Below are positions 16,467 to 26,120 of a stretch of DNA of 64,000 nucleotides, piece after piece (within the stretch, counting starts at the first letter, position 1; each line of letters starts with the position of its first letter). Location: contig JAQWOH010000090.1 of NCBI GenBank assembly GCA_029245955.1, positions 50,732 to 114,731 on the forward strand. Direction: 5' to 3'. This DNA is from Fuerstiella sp. Lineage in GTDB: Bacteria > Planctomycetota > Planctomycetia > Planctomycetales > Planctomycetaceae. The notes below the pieces were generated by a model. The model ran no database searches. It was not told the DNA's origin and saw only the letters and a list, made by a program, of their open reading frames with translations. A program made the position numbers and the translations under genes.

Positions 16467-18074
16467 ATGCGAAAACTGCGAAACCAACGGACTGTCGCCG
16501 TTCCGAATCACTCTAACACGGCGGGCACCGTGAAACTGACGTCGCCAATAATTCTGATTCTCAGCATCGTTGCCACAGCGGTCGTTCTGGTGCTGCCCGC
16601 CCTGAAGTTGGGTATTCCGGGGGAATGGACATGGCAACGGCACAGTCCGCTGATAGATTTCGCAGAGGCGGTGGACAGGATTCTCCCGGCATTGATTGGT
16701 GGCGCAGTTCTCTACGGCGTCGCAGTGCGCGGAGCTCGTATGGTAACACGTGGCAGAATACTGCAGACTTCCATCGCCTACCTGATGCTGATACTCGCCG
16801 CCTGGTTCTGGATGGATCGTGTTCAGCAGACGGCACCGGCGGCGCATCGAGAGACTAAGCCGTACTGGGTACTTTACGACCCGTCATCCGCAGGCTATTT
16901 CCACGAGGCGGCTTTCGGCATCACGTCGATGTCGGAATTCCTGAGTGGCTACGAAGAACGCATGCAGCAAGGTGACGTCCTGCACGTGGGCACTCACCCC
17001 CCAGGACTGTTTCTTCTGAGTAAGGCGTGTTTGAACGTCTGTCAGGAATCTCCAACACTGGTGTCACTACTCAATGGTCTGGAGAATGATCGGATTCGAC
17101 GAACGTTCCGGGCGATTGAAAGTGCGTCACGATACGGTTCGCGACTCAGGAACGACGAACTTGCCGCATTGCAACTGCTGAGCATAATCAGCACTGTCGC
17201 CGCATGTCTGACGATCATTCCGCTGGCTGTTCTTTGTCGTTACCTGCTCGACTCGCGTTCGGCGTGGTGGGTCTGCTGTGTGTGGCCGACTCTGCCATGC
17301 CTCGCGGTGTTCCTGCCGAAGTCTGACCTGCTGTTTCCGTTAACGTGCACCACCGTGCTCACTCTCGGCGTCATCGCTGCCGACCGCTGGAAATTTATCG
17401 CGCTGGCAGTTCCGGCCGGTATGATTCTGTGGTGCGGCATGCTGCTGAGCCTGGCTCATCTCCCTGTGGTGGCTGTCCTGATCGCCTTTGCCGCCGCTCG
17501 CGCATGGCAGACGCAAGGCGCGTCACTTCCGCGAAGCATCTGTGTGATCAGTATCATTGTGCTGACGGTGTGTACCACCAGCCTCGTGTGGAACAGCCTT
17601 TCGGACTGCAACATCTTCAGCGTCTGGAAAATGAATCTCACGAACCATGCGGGTTTTTACGACCGGTATCCACGCACCTACTGGAAGTGGCTGCTGGTGA
17701 ATCCCATAGAACTTGCCTTGTCGGTGGGCCTGCCGGTGTTTGCTCTTGCTGTGGGCGGAATCACGACGGCGGTGCTGAAGATGTTTCGGTCAGAACCGCA
17801 TCATCATCGTCAGCGGGAGACCACGGCACTATGTGTTGCAGCATGTGCAACGCTGGGTGCACTTTGGCTGTCCGGGAAGAACCAGGGCGAAGTTGCCAGG
17901 TTGTGGTGCTTTCTGACACCATGGCTGTTGCTGGCCGTGGCTCTGTTCCTTTCCGTTTTGAAGGCCCCGCAGACGATCTCTGCGTCCGCCGCACGAACAT
18001 GGAAAAGCTTGCTGATGGCGCAGATTGTTGTGGCGGCGATCACCGTTGGTGGAGTCAGTGGGTTCAGTTTCTGA
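16467..18074 (+). CDS. Polytopic membrane protein, GT39-like glycosyltransferase
   Basis: About ten transmembrane helices distributed over 535 residues. After the first helices comes a hydrophilic loop (about residues 140-190) with DPSSAGYFHEAAF and HVGTHPPGLFLLSKA. The acidic residue plus H-PPG motif recalls the catalytic loop region of GT-C enzymes (GT39/ArnT/PMT), which transfer sugars from polyprenyl-phosphate donors outside the membrane. The assignment is by topology and this motif only. The ATG at 16467 is used; the GTG at 16530, just before the first helix, is an alternative. It ends 13 bp before the following MFS gene, so the two are probably co-transcribed. Confidence 0.6.
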   Translation: MRKLRNQRTVAVPNHSNTAGTVKLTSPIILILSIVATAVVLVLPALKLGIPGEWTWQRHSPLIDFAEAVDRILPALIGGAVLYGVAVRGARMVTRGRILQTSIAYLMLILAAWFWMDRVQQTAPAAHRETKPYWVLYDPSSAGYFHEAAFGITSMSEFLSGYEERMQQGDVLHVGTHPPGLFLLSKACLNVCQESPTLVSLLNGLENDRIRRTFRAIESASRYGSRLRNDELAALQLLSIISTVAACLTIIPLAVLCRYLLDSRSAWWVCCVWPTLPCLAVFLPKSDLLFPLTCTTVLTLGVIAADRWKFIALAVPAGMILWCGMLLSLAHLPVVAVLIAFAAARAWQTQGASLPRSICVISIIVLTVCTTSLVWNSLSDCNIFSVWKMNLTNHAGFYDRYPRTYWKWLLVNPIELALSVGLPVFALAVGGITTAVLKMFRSEPHHHRQRETTALCVAACATLGALWLSGKNQGEVARLWCFLTPWLLLAVALFLSVLKAPQTISASAARTWKSLLMAQIVVAAITVGGVSGFSF

Positions 18075-18086
18075 TATACCTGTGCG

Positions 18087-19511
18087 ATGCCGACAGGTTC
18101 TTACCACAGTGCGGTGGACGTTATGTCTGAAAATGCAGAATCAGAGCTCCATGAGCAGGCCGCTATCAATGCGGCAGCGCCACTGACCTCAGCCAATCCG
18201 GCAGATGTCCGCCGTGTTGTGCTGGCTAGTTTTGTCGGGACCACCATCGAATGGTATGATTTTTTTATCTATGGAACGGCAGCAGCTCTCGTCTTCAACA
18301 AACTGTTCTTTCCTGTCGGTGACGATTTTCTGGCCAGCATGGCCTCCTTCGGTTCGTTTGCGATCGGATTTTTCGCCAGGCCACTTGGTGGCATCGTGTT
18401 CGGACATTTTGGTGATCGCATTGGCCGCAAGGCGATGCTCGTGACTACTCTGATTATGATGGGCGTCGCGACTTGCCTGATCGGTGTGCTCCCGACGTAT
18501 GAGTCCATCGGCATTGCCGCACCAATCATGCTGATTTTTCTGCGGCTGGTCCAGGGATTCGGTGTCGGTGGCGAATGGGGTGGTGCCGTGCTGATGGCCG
18601 TTGAACACGGGCACAGCAGTAAACGTGGCTTCTACGGCAGTTGTGTGCAGATGGGAGTTCCCGCCGGCCTGTTACTGGCGACGGGAGTTTTCGCCATTTT
18701 TTCCAACATGGACGAGCAGGCATTTCTGGCATGGGGGTGGCGCGTGCCGTTTCTGTTCGGCGTTGTCCTGTTGGCGATCGGGATGTTTATTCGGGTTCAG
18801 ATTATGGAGAGCCCGCTATTTGCCCGGGTGCAGCACAAGAAGGATGTCAGCCCGCTGCCGATTCTGGATGTATTTCGACACTACCCGCGCAACGTATTGC
18901 TGGCCATGGGCGCGCGCTTTGCTGAAAACGCCAGCTTCTACATTTTTAGTGTCTTTGTCCTGTCGTACGCAACTGAGCATCTTGGCCTCGAAAGACGTAC
19001 CGTGCTGGCAGGAGTGTGGATTGCCGCCGCGATTCAGACTGTGGCGATCCCGGCCTTTGGAATTCTGTCCGACCGTATCGGAAGACGGCCCGTCTATCTG
19101 TGCGGGGCAGTGTTTCTGGCGGCGTTCGCTTTTCCTTTCTTCTGGCTCGTTGAGACGGGTACCGTCACTTTCGTCTGGCTGGCCATTGTGCTGGGCATGA
19201 TGGGGCACGCCGCCATGTACGGTCCTCAGGCCGCCTTCTTTTCGGAACTGTTCGGTACAAATGTGCGCTACAGCGGCGCATCAATTGGCTATCAGCTGGC
19301 TTCACCGTTTGCCGGAGGCCTTGCGCCGATGATTGCGACGGCAATGCTGGAATGGTCCGGAGGAAAATCATGGCCGATTTCGCTCTACCTGGTCGCCACT
19401 GCTGCGCTGACAATCGTTTCCGTCTGGCTGGCGGCCGAGACCTATGACCACGACATCGGCCGCGACCGCGTCGCCGAAGATGAAACCGGTCGTCCCGCAA
19501 AATGTCCCTGA
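18087..19511 (+). CDS. MFS transporter, metabolite:H+ symporter family
   Basis: Twelve-helix major facilitator of the metabolite:proton symporter group (ProP, ShiA and KgtP type). Diagnostic motifs are GTTIEWYDFFIYGTAAALVF in helix 1 and the loop 2-3 signature FGHFGDRIGRKAMLV, repeated as SDRIGRRPVYL in the second half. This group imports solutes such as osmolytes, shikimate or alpha-ketoglutarate; the substrate cannot be read from the sequence. The start may be ATG 18087 or the internal ATG 18123 (MSENAES). It lies directly after the GT39-like gene and 30 bp before the FAD dehydrogenase gene. Confidence 0.88.
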   Translation: MPTGSYHSAVDVMSENAESELHEQAAINAAAPLTSANPADVRRVVLASFVGTTIEWYDFFIYGTAAALVFNKLFFPVGDDFLASMASFGSFAIGFFARPLGGIVFGHFGDRIGRKAMLVTTLIMMGVATCLIGVLPTYESIGIAAPIMLIFLRLVQGFGVGGEWGGAVLMAVEHGHSSKRGFYGSCVQMGVPAGLLLATGVFAIFSNMDEQAFLAWGWRVPFLFGVVLLAIGMFIRVQIMESPLFARVQHKKDVSPLPILDVFRHYPRNVLLAMGARFAENASFYIFSVFVLSYATEHLGLERRTVLAGVWIAAAIQTVAIPAFGILSDRIGRRPVYLCGAVFLAAFAFPFFWLVETGTVTFVWLAIVLGMMGHAAMYGPQAAFFSELFGTNVRYSGASIGYQLASPFAGGLAPMIATAMLEWSGGKSWPISLYLVATAALTIVSVWLAAETYDHDIGRDRVAEDETGRPAKCP

Positions 19512-19541
19512 TGTCGACAGCCGCCTTCGATCTGCCAACCT

Positions 19542-21140
19542 ATGCTTTTTCGTGTCGCTAACCTGAGATCTCCTGTTGAACTTCCAGAGGTGGAGCTGCC
19601 CTCCCGCGTTTGTCAGATGCTGGGATTGAAGGTGACGGAACTGCGCTCATGGAAGATTCTGCGAAAAAGCCTGGACGCTCGCCAACGTCACACACTGCAG
19701 TTTGTCTATTCGCTGATTCTGGACGTACCGGACACAACAGCCGTAAAGGCACCGGAAGAGCTGCAGGTTGACGCTTACCATGAAAAAGTCTTCTTTGACC
19801 CCGACCCTGGCAGTCGACCGTTGAAGTCGCGTCCGGTAATCGTCGGCTCCGGACCGGCGGGGTTGCTGGCGGGTTACTTCCTTTCCCTGAAGGGCTATCG
19901 GCCAATCATTCTGGAACGTGGACAGGCAGTGAAAGAACGAGTACCTGCGATTCGCCGATTCGATGGCGGTGGTGCACATGACAGGGAAAACAACTACCTG
20001 TTCGGAGAAGGCGGTGCGGGATGTTTCAGCGACGGCAAACTAACCTGCCGCATCACTGGAAGCGACGTGGACTGGGTGCTGCGGAGTTTCGTGGACTGTG
20101 GCGGCCGACCGTCACTTGTGTACGAACACCGTCCGCACCTGGGCAGCAACAAGCTTCCTCTGATCTGCCGCAACTATCGTCGCCGCATCGAAGCACTGGG
20201 TGGTGAGTATCGCTTCGGCTGTCGGCTGGAAGGATTGCGGATTATTGACGGGCAGCTGCAGGGGCTGGAAACCTCGTCCGGGTTCGTCGACACTTCACAC
20301 TGCATCCTGGCGGTCGGACACAGCGCCCGCGACACATATCGTATGCTGCTGGATGCCGGGCTGCCATTGCGTGCTAAAGCATTTCAATTGGGTCTGCGTA
20401 TCGAACAGCCACAGTCCGTCGTAAACGACCACAAATACGGACGCCCGGAATACCTGCAGCAGCTGGGAGCGGCCGACTATTCCCTGGTAGCGAAAGGCGA
20501 ACGAGACCTGTTTACGTTCTGCATGTGTGCTGGTGGCTTGGTGATTCCGAGCATCTCGGGACCAAACACGTTCTGTTCGAACGGGATGAGCAATTCCCGG
20601 CACGATACACCTTTCGCCAACAGCGGCCTGGTTGTGACGCTTGAACCGGACCTGTTTGGAAGTTCGCACCCGCTGGCGGGAGTGGAACTGCAGCAACATT
20701 ACGAAGCGAAGGCTTTCGCGATGACCGGCGGAAATTACACGGCCCCCGTACAGCGTGCTGACGATTTCCTGAACGATCGAACTCCCGCTGTGACTCAGGC
20801 GATTCCGTCATCGTATCAGCGAGGAACAAAACCGATGAATCTGGCCGACGTCCTGCCCAGGCCCGTGCTAACGGCCATTCGCAAGGGCCTGCCAGTGATG
20901 GATCGGAAGTGGAAGGGACAATACCTGCCGGAAGCCGTTTTGGTTGGCCCGGAGATGCGGGGCAGTTCTCCCGTGCGTATCGATCGGGATCGGGAGACGT
21001 GGCAGGTTCCCGGACTGTCGGGCGTTTACCCGGTCGGTGAGGGCGCCGGTTACGCCGGCGGAATTGTCACGGCGGCCGTTGACGGCCTGCGCGCAGCCCG
21101 AAAACTGGTTGAGACTTTCACCCAACCGAGTGACGCCTGA
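19542..21140 (+). CDS. FAD-dependent dehydrogenase (COG2509 type)
   Basis: Flavoprotein of the uncharacterised COG2509 family. The N-terminal about 90 residues form the family's extra domain (LGLKVTELRSWKILRKSLDAR, QFVYSLILDV). Then comes the dinucleotide-binding motif VGSGPAGLLAGYFLSLKGYRPIILERG, the GGAHDRENNYLFGEGGAGCFSDGKL segment, ILAVGHSARDTY and the C-terminal FAD motif GVYPVGEGAGYAGGIVTAAVDGLRAA. At 532 residues it is full length. The substrate is unknown; it is likely a cytoplasmic redox enzyme. It may share a transcript with the upstream MFS gene (30 bp gap). Confidence 0.85.
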   Translation: MLFRVANLRSPVELPEVELPSRVCQMLGLKVTELRSWKILRKSLDARQRHTLQFVYSLILDVPDTTAVKAPEELQVDAYHEKVFFDPDPGSRPLKSRPVIVGSGPAGLLAGYFLSLKGYRPIILERGQAVKERVPAIRRFDGGGAHDRENNYLFGEGGAGCFSDGKLTCRITGSDVDWVLRSFVDCGGRPSLVYEHRPHLGSNKLPLICRNYRRRIEALGGEYRFGCRLEGLRIIDGQLQGLETSSGFVDTSHCILAVGHSARDTYRMLLDAGLPLRAKAFQLGLRIEQPQSVVNDHKYGRPEYLQQLGAADYSLVAKGERDLFTFCMCAGGLVIPSISGPNTFCSNGMSNSRHDTPFANSGLVVTLEPDLFGSSHPLAGVELQQHYEAKAFAMTGGNYTAPVQRADDFLNDRTPAVTQAIPSSYQRGTKPMNLADVLPRPVLTAIRKGLPVMDRKWKGQYLPEAVLVGPEMRGSSPVRIDRDRETWQVPGLSGVYPVGEGAGYAGGIVTAAVDGLRAARKLVETFTQPSDA

Positions 21141-21229
21141 GTGAGAATACAGTATTCTTCCGGACAGCCGCTGCCTGCTTCTTCAGCGATGGCGAGACCC
21201 CGGAATCACAATTTTTATCTGCCGGCAAC

Positions 21230-22651
21230 ATGAACAGACGAATACACGTAATACTGCTGCTGACCTGTTGTGGGCCAGCCGCCCTGTCACAGCAGACCGC
21301 CGCTCCGCAGCTGCACGAAGACGCCGTTGCGGCCATCAGCCTGATTTCCGAAGCCCGAGTGCTAAGCACAATCTCATTTCTCGCGAGCGACGAAATGGCC
21401 GGACGGGACACGCCCTCACCCGAATTGACGATTGCATCGCAGTACGTGGCCGCTCGATTTCGCGGCGCTGGCCTTGACGGCGGTGGCCCGGACGACAGCT
21501 TCTTTCAGACCCATCAACTGGTCACTACCATGCCTCCCGAACAGGGGGCGGTGTTGTCAGAGGTTAATGGCGAGTCTATTGCCCACCGAGGCCTGCTGTC
21601 GGGGGGCCCGGACACCATCGACCTTGAATCGATTGTGATGACGGAGGCTGATGCCCTGGCAGCCGACACAGCTGAAATTGTCTGCCTGGACACGTTACAC
21701 GTACCTCCACAGGCCGCTGAGCGCCCGCAACTGGTCCTGGCCACTGTGGCGCGACGAATCCGAGCGTTGATGGAGAAGCAGACGAAAGTGGTTCTGATTC
21801 GGTGCGACGGCGAAAGCATACTTCCGCCGATCGCAGACCGGCTGCCGGAAAAATCATTGTTTCTGAAAGATGGCCTGAAGCCCGAGTGCGCCGTTGTGCT
21901 GGTGTCGAGTGACACGAATCCTGTCGGGAAGAAGCTTTCGATTCAGGTGGGTGCACAGCGTCAGGTGCAGAATCCGGTACGCAATGTCATCGGCATTCTG
22001 CGTGGCAGTGATCCCGGGCTGTCGGAGGAAGCCATACTGATATCCGCGCATCTTGATCATATCGGCACCCGGTCCTACGGCGATGATCGCGTCAACAACG
22101 GTGCCGACGACAACGCGACAGGCGTGACAGCCGTCGTCAGTCTGGCAGATGCCTTTGCCAGTCTGAAGACACGACCACTCCGCTCCGTTGTATTCGTAAC
22201 GTTCTGGGGCGAAGAAAAAGGCCTGCTGGGGTCCAAACATTTTGTGGACAAACCACCGTGGCCGTTGTCGAAAATCGCTGCCAATATCAACATCGAGATG
22301 GTTGGGCGACCGGAAACCGATGCTCGCGAGAAGGCATGGATGACCGGGTGGAAACACTCGAATCTGGGCGCCCTGATGAACGCCGGCTCCCAGCGCATCG
22401 GAGTGGAAATATTTAACCGTACGGACGTGGGGGAGATGCTGTATTCACGCAGCGACAACTATTCTTTTGTGAGAAAGGGCGTCGTGGCTCACAGCTTTTC
22501 TGCGGGTTCCCTGCATGACGATTACCATCAACCCGGTGATGAGTGGGAAAAGCTGGATATCCCGCATATGACCAGGGTCATCCAGGGCCTGTTTGCCGGA
22601 GCACTGTATGTGGCGGATAATCCGGTGGCCCCGGAAGCGTCCGGAAAATAG
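21230..22651 (+). CDS. Secreted M28-family zinc peptidase
   Basis: Exported metallopeptidase of the M28 aminopeptidase type, acting outside the cytoplasm. An N-terminal signal (VILLLTCCGPAALSQQ) is followed by an EMAGRDTPSPELTIASQYVAARF segment typical of M28 pro-regions, a PA-like insert, and the catalytic core: SAHLDHIGTRSYGDDRVNNGADDNATG (first His and bridging Asp), FWGEEKGLLGSKHF (catalytic and ligand Glu pair), INIEMVGRPETD (ligand Asp) and HDDYHQPGDEW (final His). All expected metal ligands are visible. It is probably involved in peptide scavenging. Confidence 0.9.
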   Translation: MNRRIHVILLLTCCGPAALSQQTAAPQLHEDAVAAISLISEARVLSTISFLASDEMAGRDTPSPELTIASQYVAARFRGAGLDGGGPDDSFFQTHQLVTTMPPEQGAVLSEVNGESIAHRGLLSGGPDTIDLESIVMTEADALAADTAEIVCLDTLHVPPQAAERPQLVLATVARRIRALMEKQTKVVLIRCDGESILPPIADRLPEKSLFLKDGLKPECAVVLVSSDTNPVGKKLSIQVGAQRQVQNPVRNVIGILRGSDPGLSEEAILISAHLDHIGTRSYGDDRVNNGADDNATGVTAVVSLADAFASLKTRPLRSVVFVTFWGEEKGLLGSKHFVDKPPWPLSKIAANINIEMVGRPETDAREKAWMTGWKHSNLGALMNAGSQRIGVEIFNRTDVGEMLYSRSDNYSFVRKGVVAHSFSAGSLHDDYHQPGDEWEKLDIPHMTRVIQGLFAGALYVADNPVAPEASGK

Positions 22652-22762
22652 CATCACCGTTTCCTAGTCAGCTTCGGCGGCATCACGTAGTCTGCGCAGC
22701 AGTCCGTCACCTTCCCCAATTCCCTCTGCCACCCTTCACGCGTTCAGATAGATAGTTCGTCC

Positions 22763-23692
22763 GTGACGTCCGTTCGTATTCTCACACCCGATGAAGTCCC
22801 TGATGGGCTGACCGCTCGCGCCGCAAATCGGGAGGGTTTTCAGGCGGAATACCCCTTTGATTCGCACTGGATCCAGATTAACGGGCGACATATCCATTAC
22901 ATCGATGAGGGGCAGGGGCCCGTGCTGTTGATGGTGCACGGAAATCCAACGTGGAGCTTTGCTTGGCGAGGACTGATCCGCAACCTGGCATCTGACTACC
23001 GGGTTATCGCCATTGACCATCTTGGCTGCGGGTTTTCCGAAAAACCTCAGGCTGATGAATACGCACTGGAGGCCCACATCGGTCGACTGGTTTCGTTTGT
23101 ACAGGAGCTTGACCTGAACCAGGTCACTCTGTTCGCACATGACTGGGGAGGGGCCATCGGCATGGGCTGTGCCGGCCGTCTGCCTGATCGATTTCACCGT
23201 TTCGTCCTGATGAACACCGCCGCGTTTCGCAGTCGCAGTATTCCGCTGCGAATCGCCGCATGCCGGGTGCCTTTATTCGGAACCCTTGGCATGCGTGCGT
23301 TGAATCTGTTTTCTGTGGCAGCACTGCGGATGGCCAGTGAACAGCCGCTTTCGTCCGCCGCCAGAAACGGACTGATTGCGCCGTACAACAGCTGGGCCAA
23401 CCGTATCGCGGTGAACGAATTTGTGCACGACATCCCGTTGTTTCAGGCACATCGAAGTTACGCGACGCTGAAAGCCGTTGAATACGGTCTTGAGCAGTTT
23501 CGAGATTCGCCAATGTTGCTGGTCTGGGGTATGAAAGACTGGTGCTTCAGCCCTGAGTTCTACGACGAATTCTGCGAACGATTCCCCGATGCGGAAAGAC
23601 ACCCCATCGCGGACGCCGGGCATTACGTCTTCGAAGACGCTCATGACGAACTGTTGACGACGGCACGAACATTCCTGCAGCGGACCGCGTAA
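22763..23692 (+). CDS. Alpha/beta hydrolase, OleB/haloalkane-dehalogenase-like
   Basis: Alpha/beta hydrolase of the haloalkane dehalogenase superfamily. Motifs are YPFDSHWIQINGRHIHYIDEGQGP, oxyanion turn MVHGNPTWSFAWR, nucleophile elbow FAHDWGGAIGMG (Asp nucleophile), LMNTAAFRS, acid region LLVWGMKDWCF and catalytic HAGH-like DAGHYVFEDA. NTAAF and PYNSWANRIAVNEFVHDIPL match what I remember of OleB, the beta-lactone decarboxylase of olefinic-hydrocarbon synthesis, better than true dehalogenases. OleA, OleC and OleD are not in the window, so the assignment is to the superfamily with OleB as preferred subgroup. Starts with GTG. It is convergent with the polyferredoxin gene, 37 bp away. Confidence 0.78.
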   Translation: MTSVRILTPDEVPDGLTARAANREGFQAEYPFDSHWIQINGRHIHYIDEGQGPVLLMVHGNPTWSFAWRGLIRNLASDYRVIAIDHLGCGFSEKPQADEYALEAHIGRLVSFVQELDLNQVTLFAHDWGGAIGMGCAGRLPDRFHRFVLMNTAAFRSRSIPLRIAACRVPLFGTLGMRALNLFSVAALRMASEQPLSSAARNGLIAPYNSWANRIAVNEFVHDIPLFQAHRSYATLKAVEYGLEQFRDSPMLLVWGMKDWCFSPEFYDEFCERFPDAERHPIADAGHYVFEDAHDELLTTARTFLQRTA

Positions 23693-23729
23693 ACATAACC
23701 AGTCGGCCTGTCAGCGACCGTAGTCGAGC

Positions 23730-26120
23730 TCAGTCGTTGATCGTATCCGACGGGGCGTTGGACGAAGAAGCATCCGGTACGAAGTATTCGCCCCCGGCAC
23801 TCACCGCAGGACCTGTCCGATCTTCCTGATGCGCAGCGTTCCGCAATTCAATGTAGGAGCCGCTCATGAGCCGGTCTTCACGGCCGTCACCGACTTCGAT
23901 AATGATAGCTGATTCGTTGAACAGTCCCTTCTCTTTGACATTAATGCCATGACACCGAGTCTGGCACAGGCCGCAACCCACGCATTTGTCGGCCAAAACC
24001 ACGGGAGCACGATAGCCGGTCCCGTCAATCGGTTCGCCGTTCTCGTCTGCGACCGCTCCGACCTGAGTGAATTCAATCGCGTTGTAGCCCGCAGCATTAC
24101 ACTCCTGAACGCACAGGTCGCATTCTTCGCGGCCGGCGAACGGCAGACATGACGTCTGATTGACGATGGCCAGACCCATACGCGCCACCTTCTTTTCGGA
24201 GAGCGGCAATGCCCGAATGGCTCCCGTGGGACAGACCTGACCGCAGGCATTGCAACTTGATTCACAGCCCGCCCAGTCTGCCATCACAACCGGAGTCCAA
24301 AGTCCCTCAAGTCCCTGCTGAAAACCTTCCGGCTGAAGCACATTGTTCGGACAAGCCTTGAAACACTCGCCGCAGCGAATGCACATTTCCAGAAACTGCT
24401 GCTCAGGCACGCTGCCGGGTGGCCGAACCGGACGAAATGCGTTCGGATCTTCAAGATTTGCGCCAAAAGATTTTGTCAGCCCCGTCAGTCCAACAGCACC
24501 GGCCACAGCGGCCGCGCTTCCACTGGCCAGCGAGATAAAACCGCGTCTCCCAATTGGCGACTCATGCGTTGGCGGATCGTTTTCGACTTTCAATTCCACG
24601 AAATTCCAGCGTTCCACGAACTTTATCGCATGAGTCGGACACACGCCTCCGCAGGATTCGCACATCGTGCAATCCGACGTACGTGTGGTGAAGTCAGGCT
24701 TGATCGCATCAAAAGGGCAGATTTCAATGCACTTATTGCAGCTGATACACGACGACTCGACCTTCCGTTCGTTCAGGCGGAACAAATTACTCAACGAGAA
24801 CACCGCTCCACTCGGGCACACATATTTACACCAGAACCGTGGCCGTAGAAGGCCGAGTGCCAGTACTGCGAAAAACAGAACAATCGAGACAATGTGCCCC
24901 ACGTTCACTGGCGGAACCAGATGCCAGCCTCGAGTCACACCCGCCTGGACTGGCTCCATCGTGAACAGCAGACCTCGAGTGATGACAGGAATTGCTGCGC
25001 AGAACCCGGACACCAGCACACCGCAGCCGGCACAAATCATAGTGCCGGCCAGCAGGTAGTACTTGATATGCACCCACCAGCCGTCGTCGGCAACTCGAAA
25101 ACGTTGTACGCGATTGGCAATCGCCCAGTCAAACAGATCGATTGTCGTGCCGAGTGGACACAAATATCCGCAGAAACCTCGCGGGATCAGCACACACACG
25201 AACAGAATGCCGGCAGCGGAAACCAAAGAAAACACCCAGCTGCGGGCTGCCACGGCAGTTGACAGACTGACCAATGGGTCAATCAGCAGAAATGTCTCGG
25301 CCGGAATCCACTGCTTCCGTGCCAGGTCGTCCGAGTAATGGGACGGCCATCCGTTGGGGTCAGTCTCGTGCAGCGCCCAGGCTTCCGTACCGGTCAGAAA
25401 GGCGTCGAGGATTTCCGGAGTGATGCCGTCAGGCGATTTGATTCGAAGTGAAGTGTCAGACACTGCGGCGACAACGAAGGCGCCGATCGTCAGTTGGTGC
25501 GCGGCCGAAGAACCTTCACTGATGACAAATCGCGTTACCCCGAATTCGAGTCCGTGATCGCCGCCTGGATCGTTCGCCAGTATAATTTCACCGGAATCCT
25601 GGTCAATCTTCCGGAACGTCCAGCCGGGTGACACGTATCCCGCAGGTTGAGGCGCCGCACTGTAGGGCCAGCACACGAAAAGGAACAGAACAAGGAAGAT
25701 CAGCAGACTCACTGCCTGAACAACACGTCGAACGGGTGAAGCCAGCCATGATGCGCCCAGCGAGCGCAAACCTCTCCGGACGTAACCGCGACTCTTCGTG
25801 ACGCGATCAGACTGCATACCTGCCGGCAGGAATCGGCGGAGCAATCGTCCGGGAAGTGAATGCGATACGAATTCGTCGTCACGAACGGTTCTGAGATACG
25901 GGAGGAACCAGTCCAGACGAGCGACGGCTTCAGTGCGGCCTGCATCAAAGGTGGTCAGAAACAAAATCACAGACGTTGCAAACAGCACACACCCTGCGGT
26001 CAGTCCGAGGCCTGTGGCGTCGCCAAACAGTGATATCGCGAGCGAAGGTCCGTTCACCGCAGCGGCGCCGACTGCGGCAGAAAACAGTCCCAGAGCGATG
26101 GAGAGTGCTCGCAGTTTCAT
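23730..26120 (-). CDS. Membrane polyferredoxin, NapH/NapG-type fusion
   Basis: Electron-transfer protein of 796 residues. The N-terminal about 450 residues hold several transmembrane helices and the two NapH/NosR-type CxxxCP motifs (GFCGYLCPLG, FWCKYVCPSG). Two 4Fe-4S motifs follow (CISCNKCIEICP, CTMCESCGGVCP). At residues 523-550 comes an internal GRRGFISLASGSAAAVAGAVGL, which looks like the twin-arginine leader of a NapG-type ferredoxin, then further cluster motifs (CIRCGECFKACP, CNACGQVCP, CDLCVQEC, CVGCGLCQTRC). It probably passes electrons between the quinone pool and periplasmic acceptors. The start overlaps the FMN-binding lipoprotein gene by 4 bp, so the two act together. Confidence 0.87.
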   Translation of the reverse strand: MKLRALSIALGLFSAAVGAAAVNGPSLAISLFGDATGLGLTAGCVLFATSVILFLTTFDAGRTEAVARLDWFLPYLRTVRDDEFVSHSLPGRLLRRFLPAGMQSDRVTKSRGYVRRGLRSLGASWLASPVRRVVQAVSLLIFLVLFLFVCWPYSAAPQPAGYVSPGWTFRKIDQDSGEIILANDPGGDHGLEFGVTRFVISEGSSAAHQLTIGAFVVAAVSDTSLRIKSPDGITPEILDAFLTGTEAWALHETDPNGWPSHYSDDLARKQWIPAETFLLIDPLVSLSTAVAARSWVFSLVSAAGILFVCVLIPRGFCGYLCPLGTTIDLFDWAIANRVQRFRVADDGWWVHIKYYLLAGTMICAGCGVLVSGFCAAIPVITRGLLFTMEPVQAGVTRGWHLVPPVNVGHIVSIVLFFAVLALGLLRPRFWCKYVCPSGAVFSLSNLFRLNERKVESSCISCNKCIEICPFDAIKPDFTTRTSDCTMCESCGGVCPTHAIKFVERWNFVELKVENDPPTHESPIGRRGFISLASGSAAAVAGAVGLTGLTKSFGANLEDPNAFRPVRPPGSVPEQQFLEMCIRCGECFKACPNNVLQPEGFQQGLEGLWTPVVMADWAGCESSCNACGQVCPTGAIRALPLSEKKVARMGLAIVNQTSCLPFAGREECDLCVQECNAAGYNAIEFTQVGAVADENGEPIDGTGYRAPVVLADKCVGCGLCQTRCHGINVKEKGLFNESAIIIEVGDGREDRLMSGSYIELRNAAHQEDRTGPAVSAGGEYFVPDASSSNAPSDTIND

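Noticed and set aside
17345..18130. Plus-strand open frame of 261 codons overlapping the GT39-like and MFS genes.
   Set aside because: It lies inside the membrane protein gene in another frame. Its translation is Arg/Cys/His-rich and lacks transmembrane segments.
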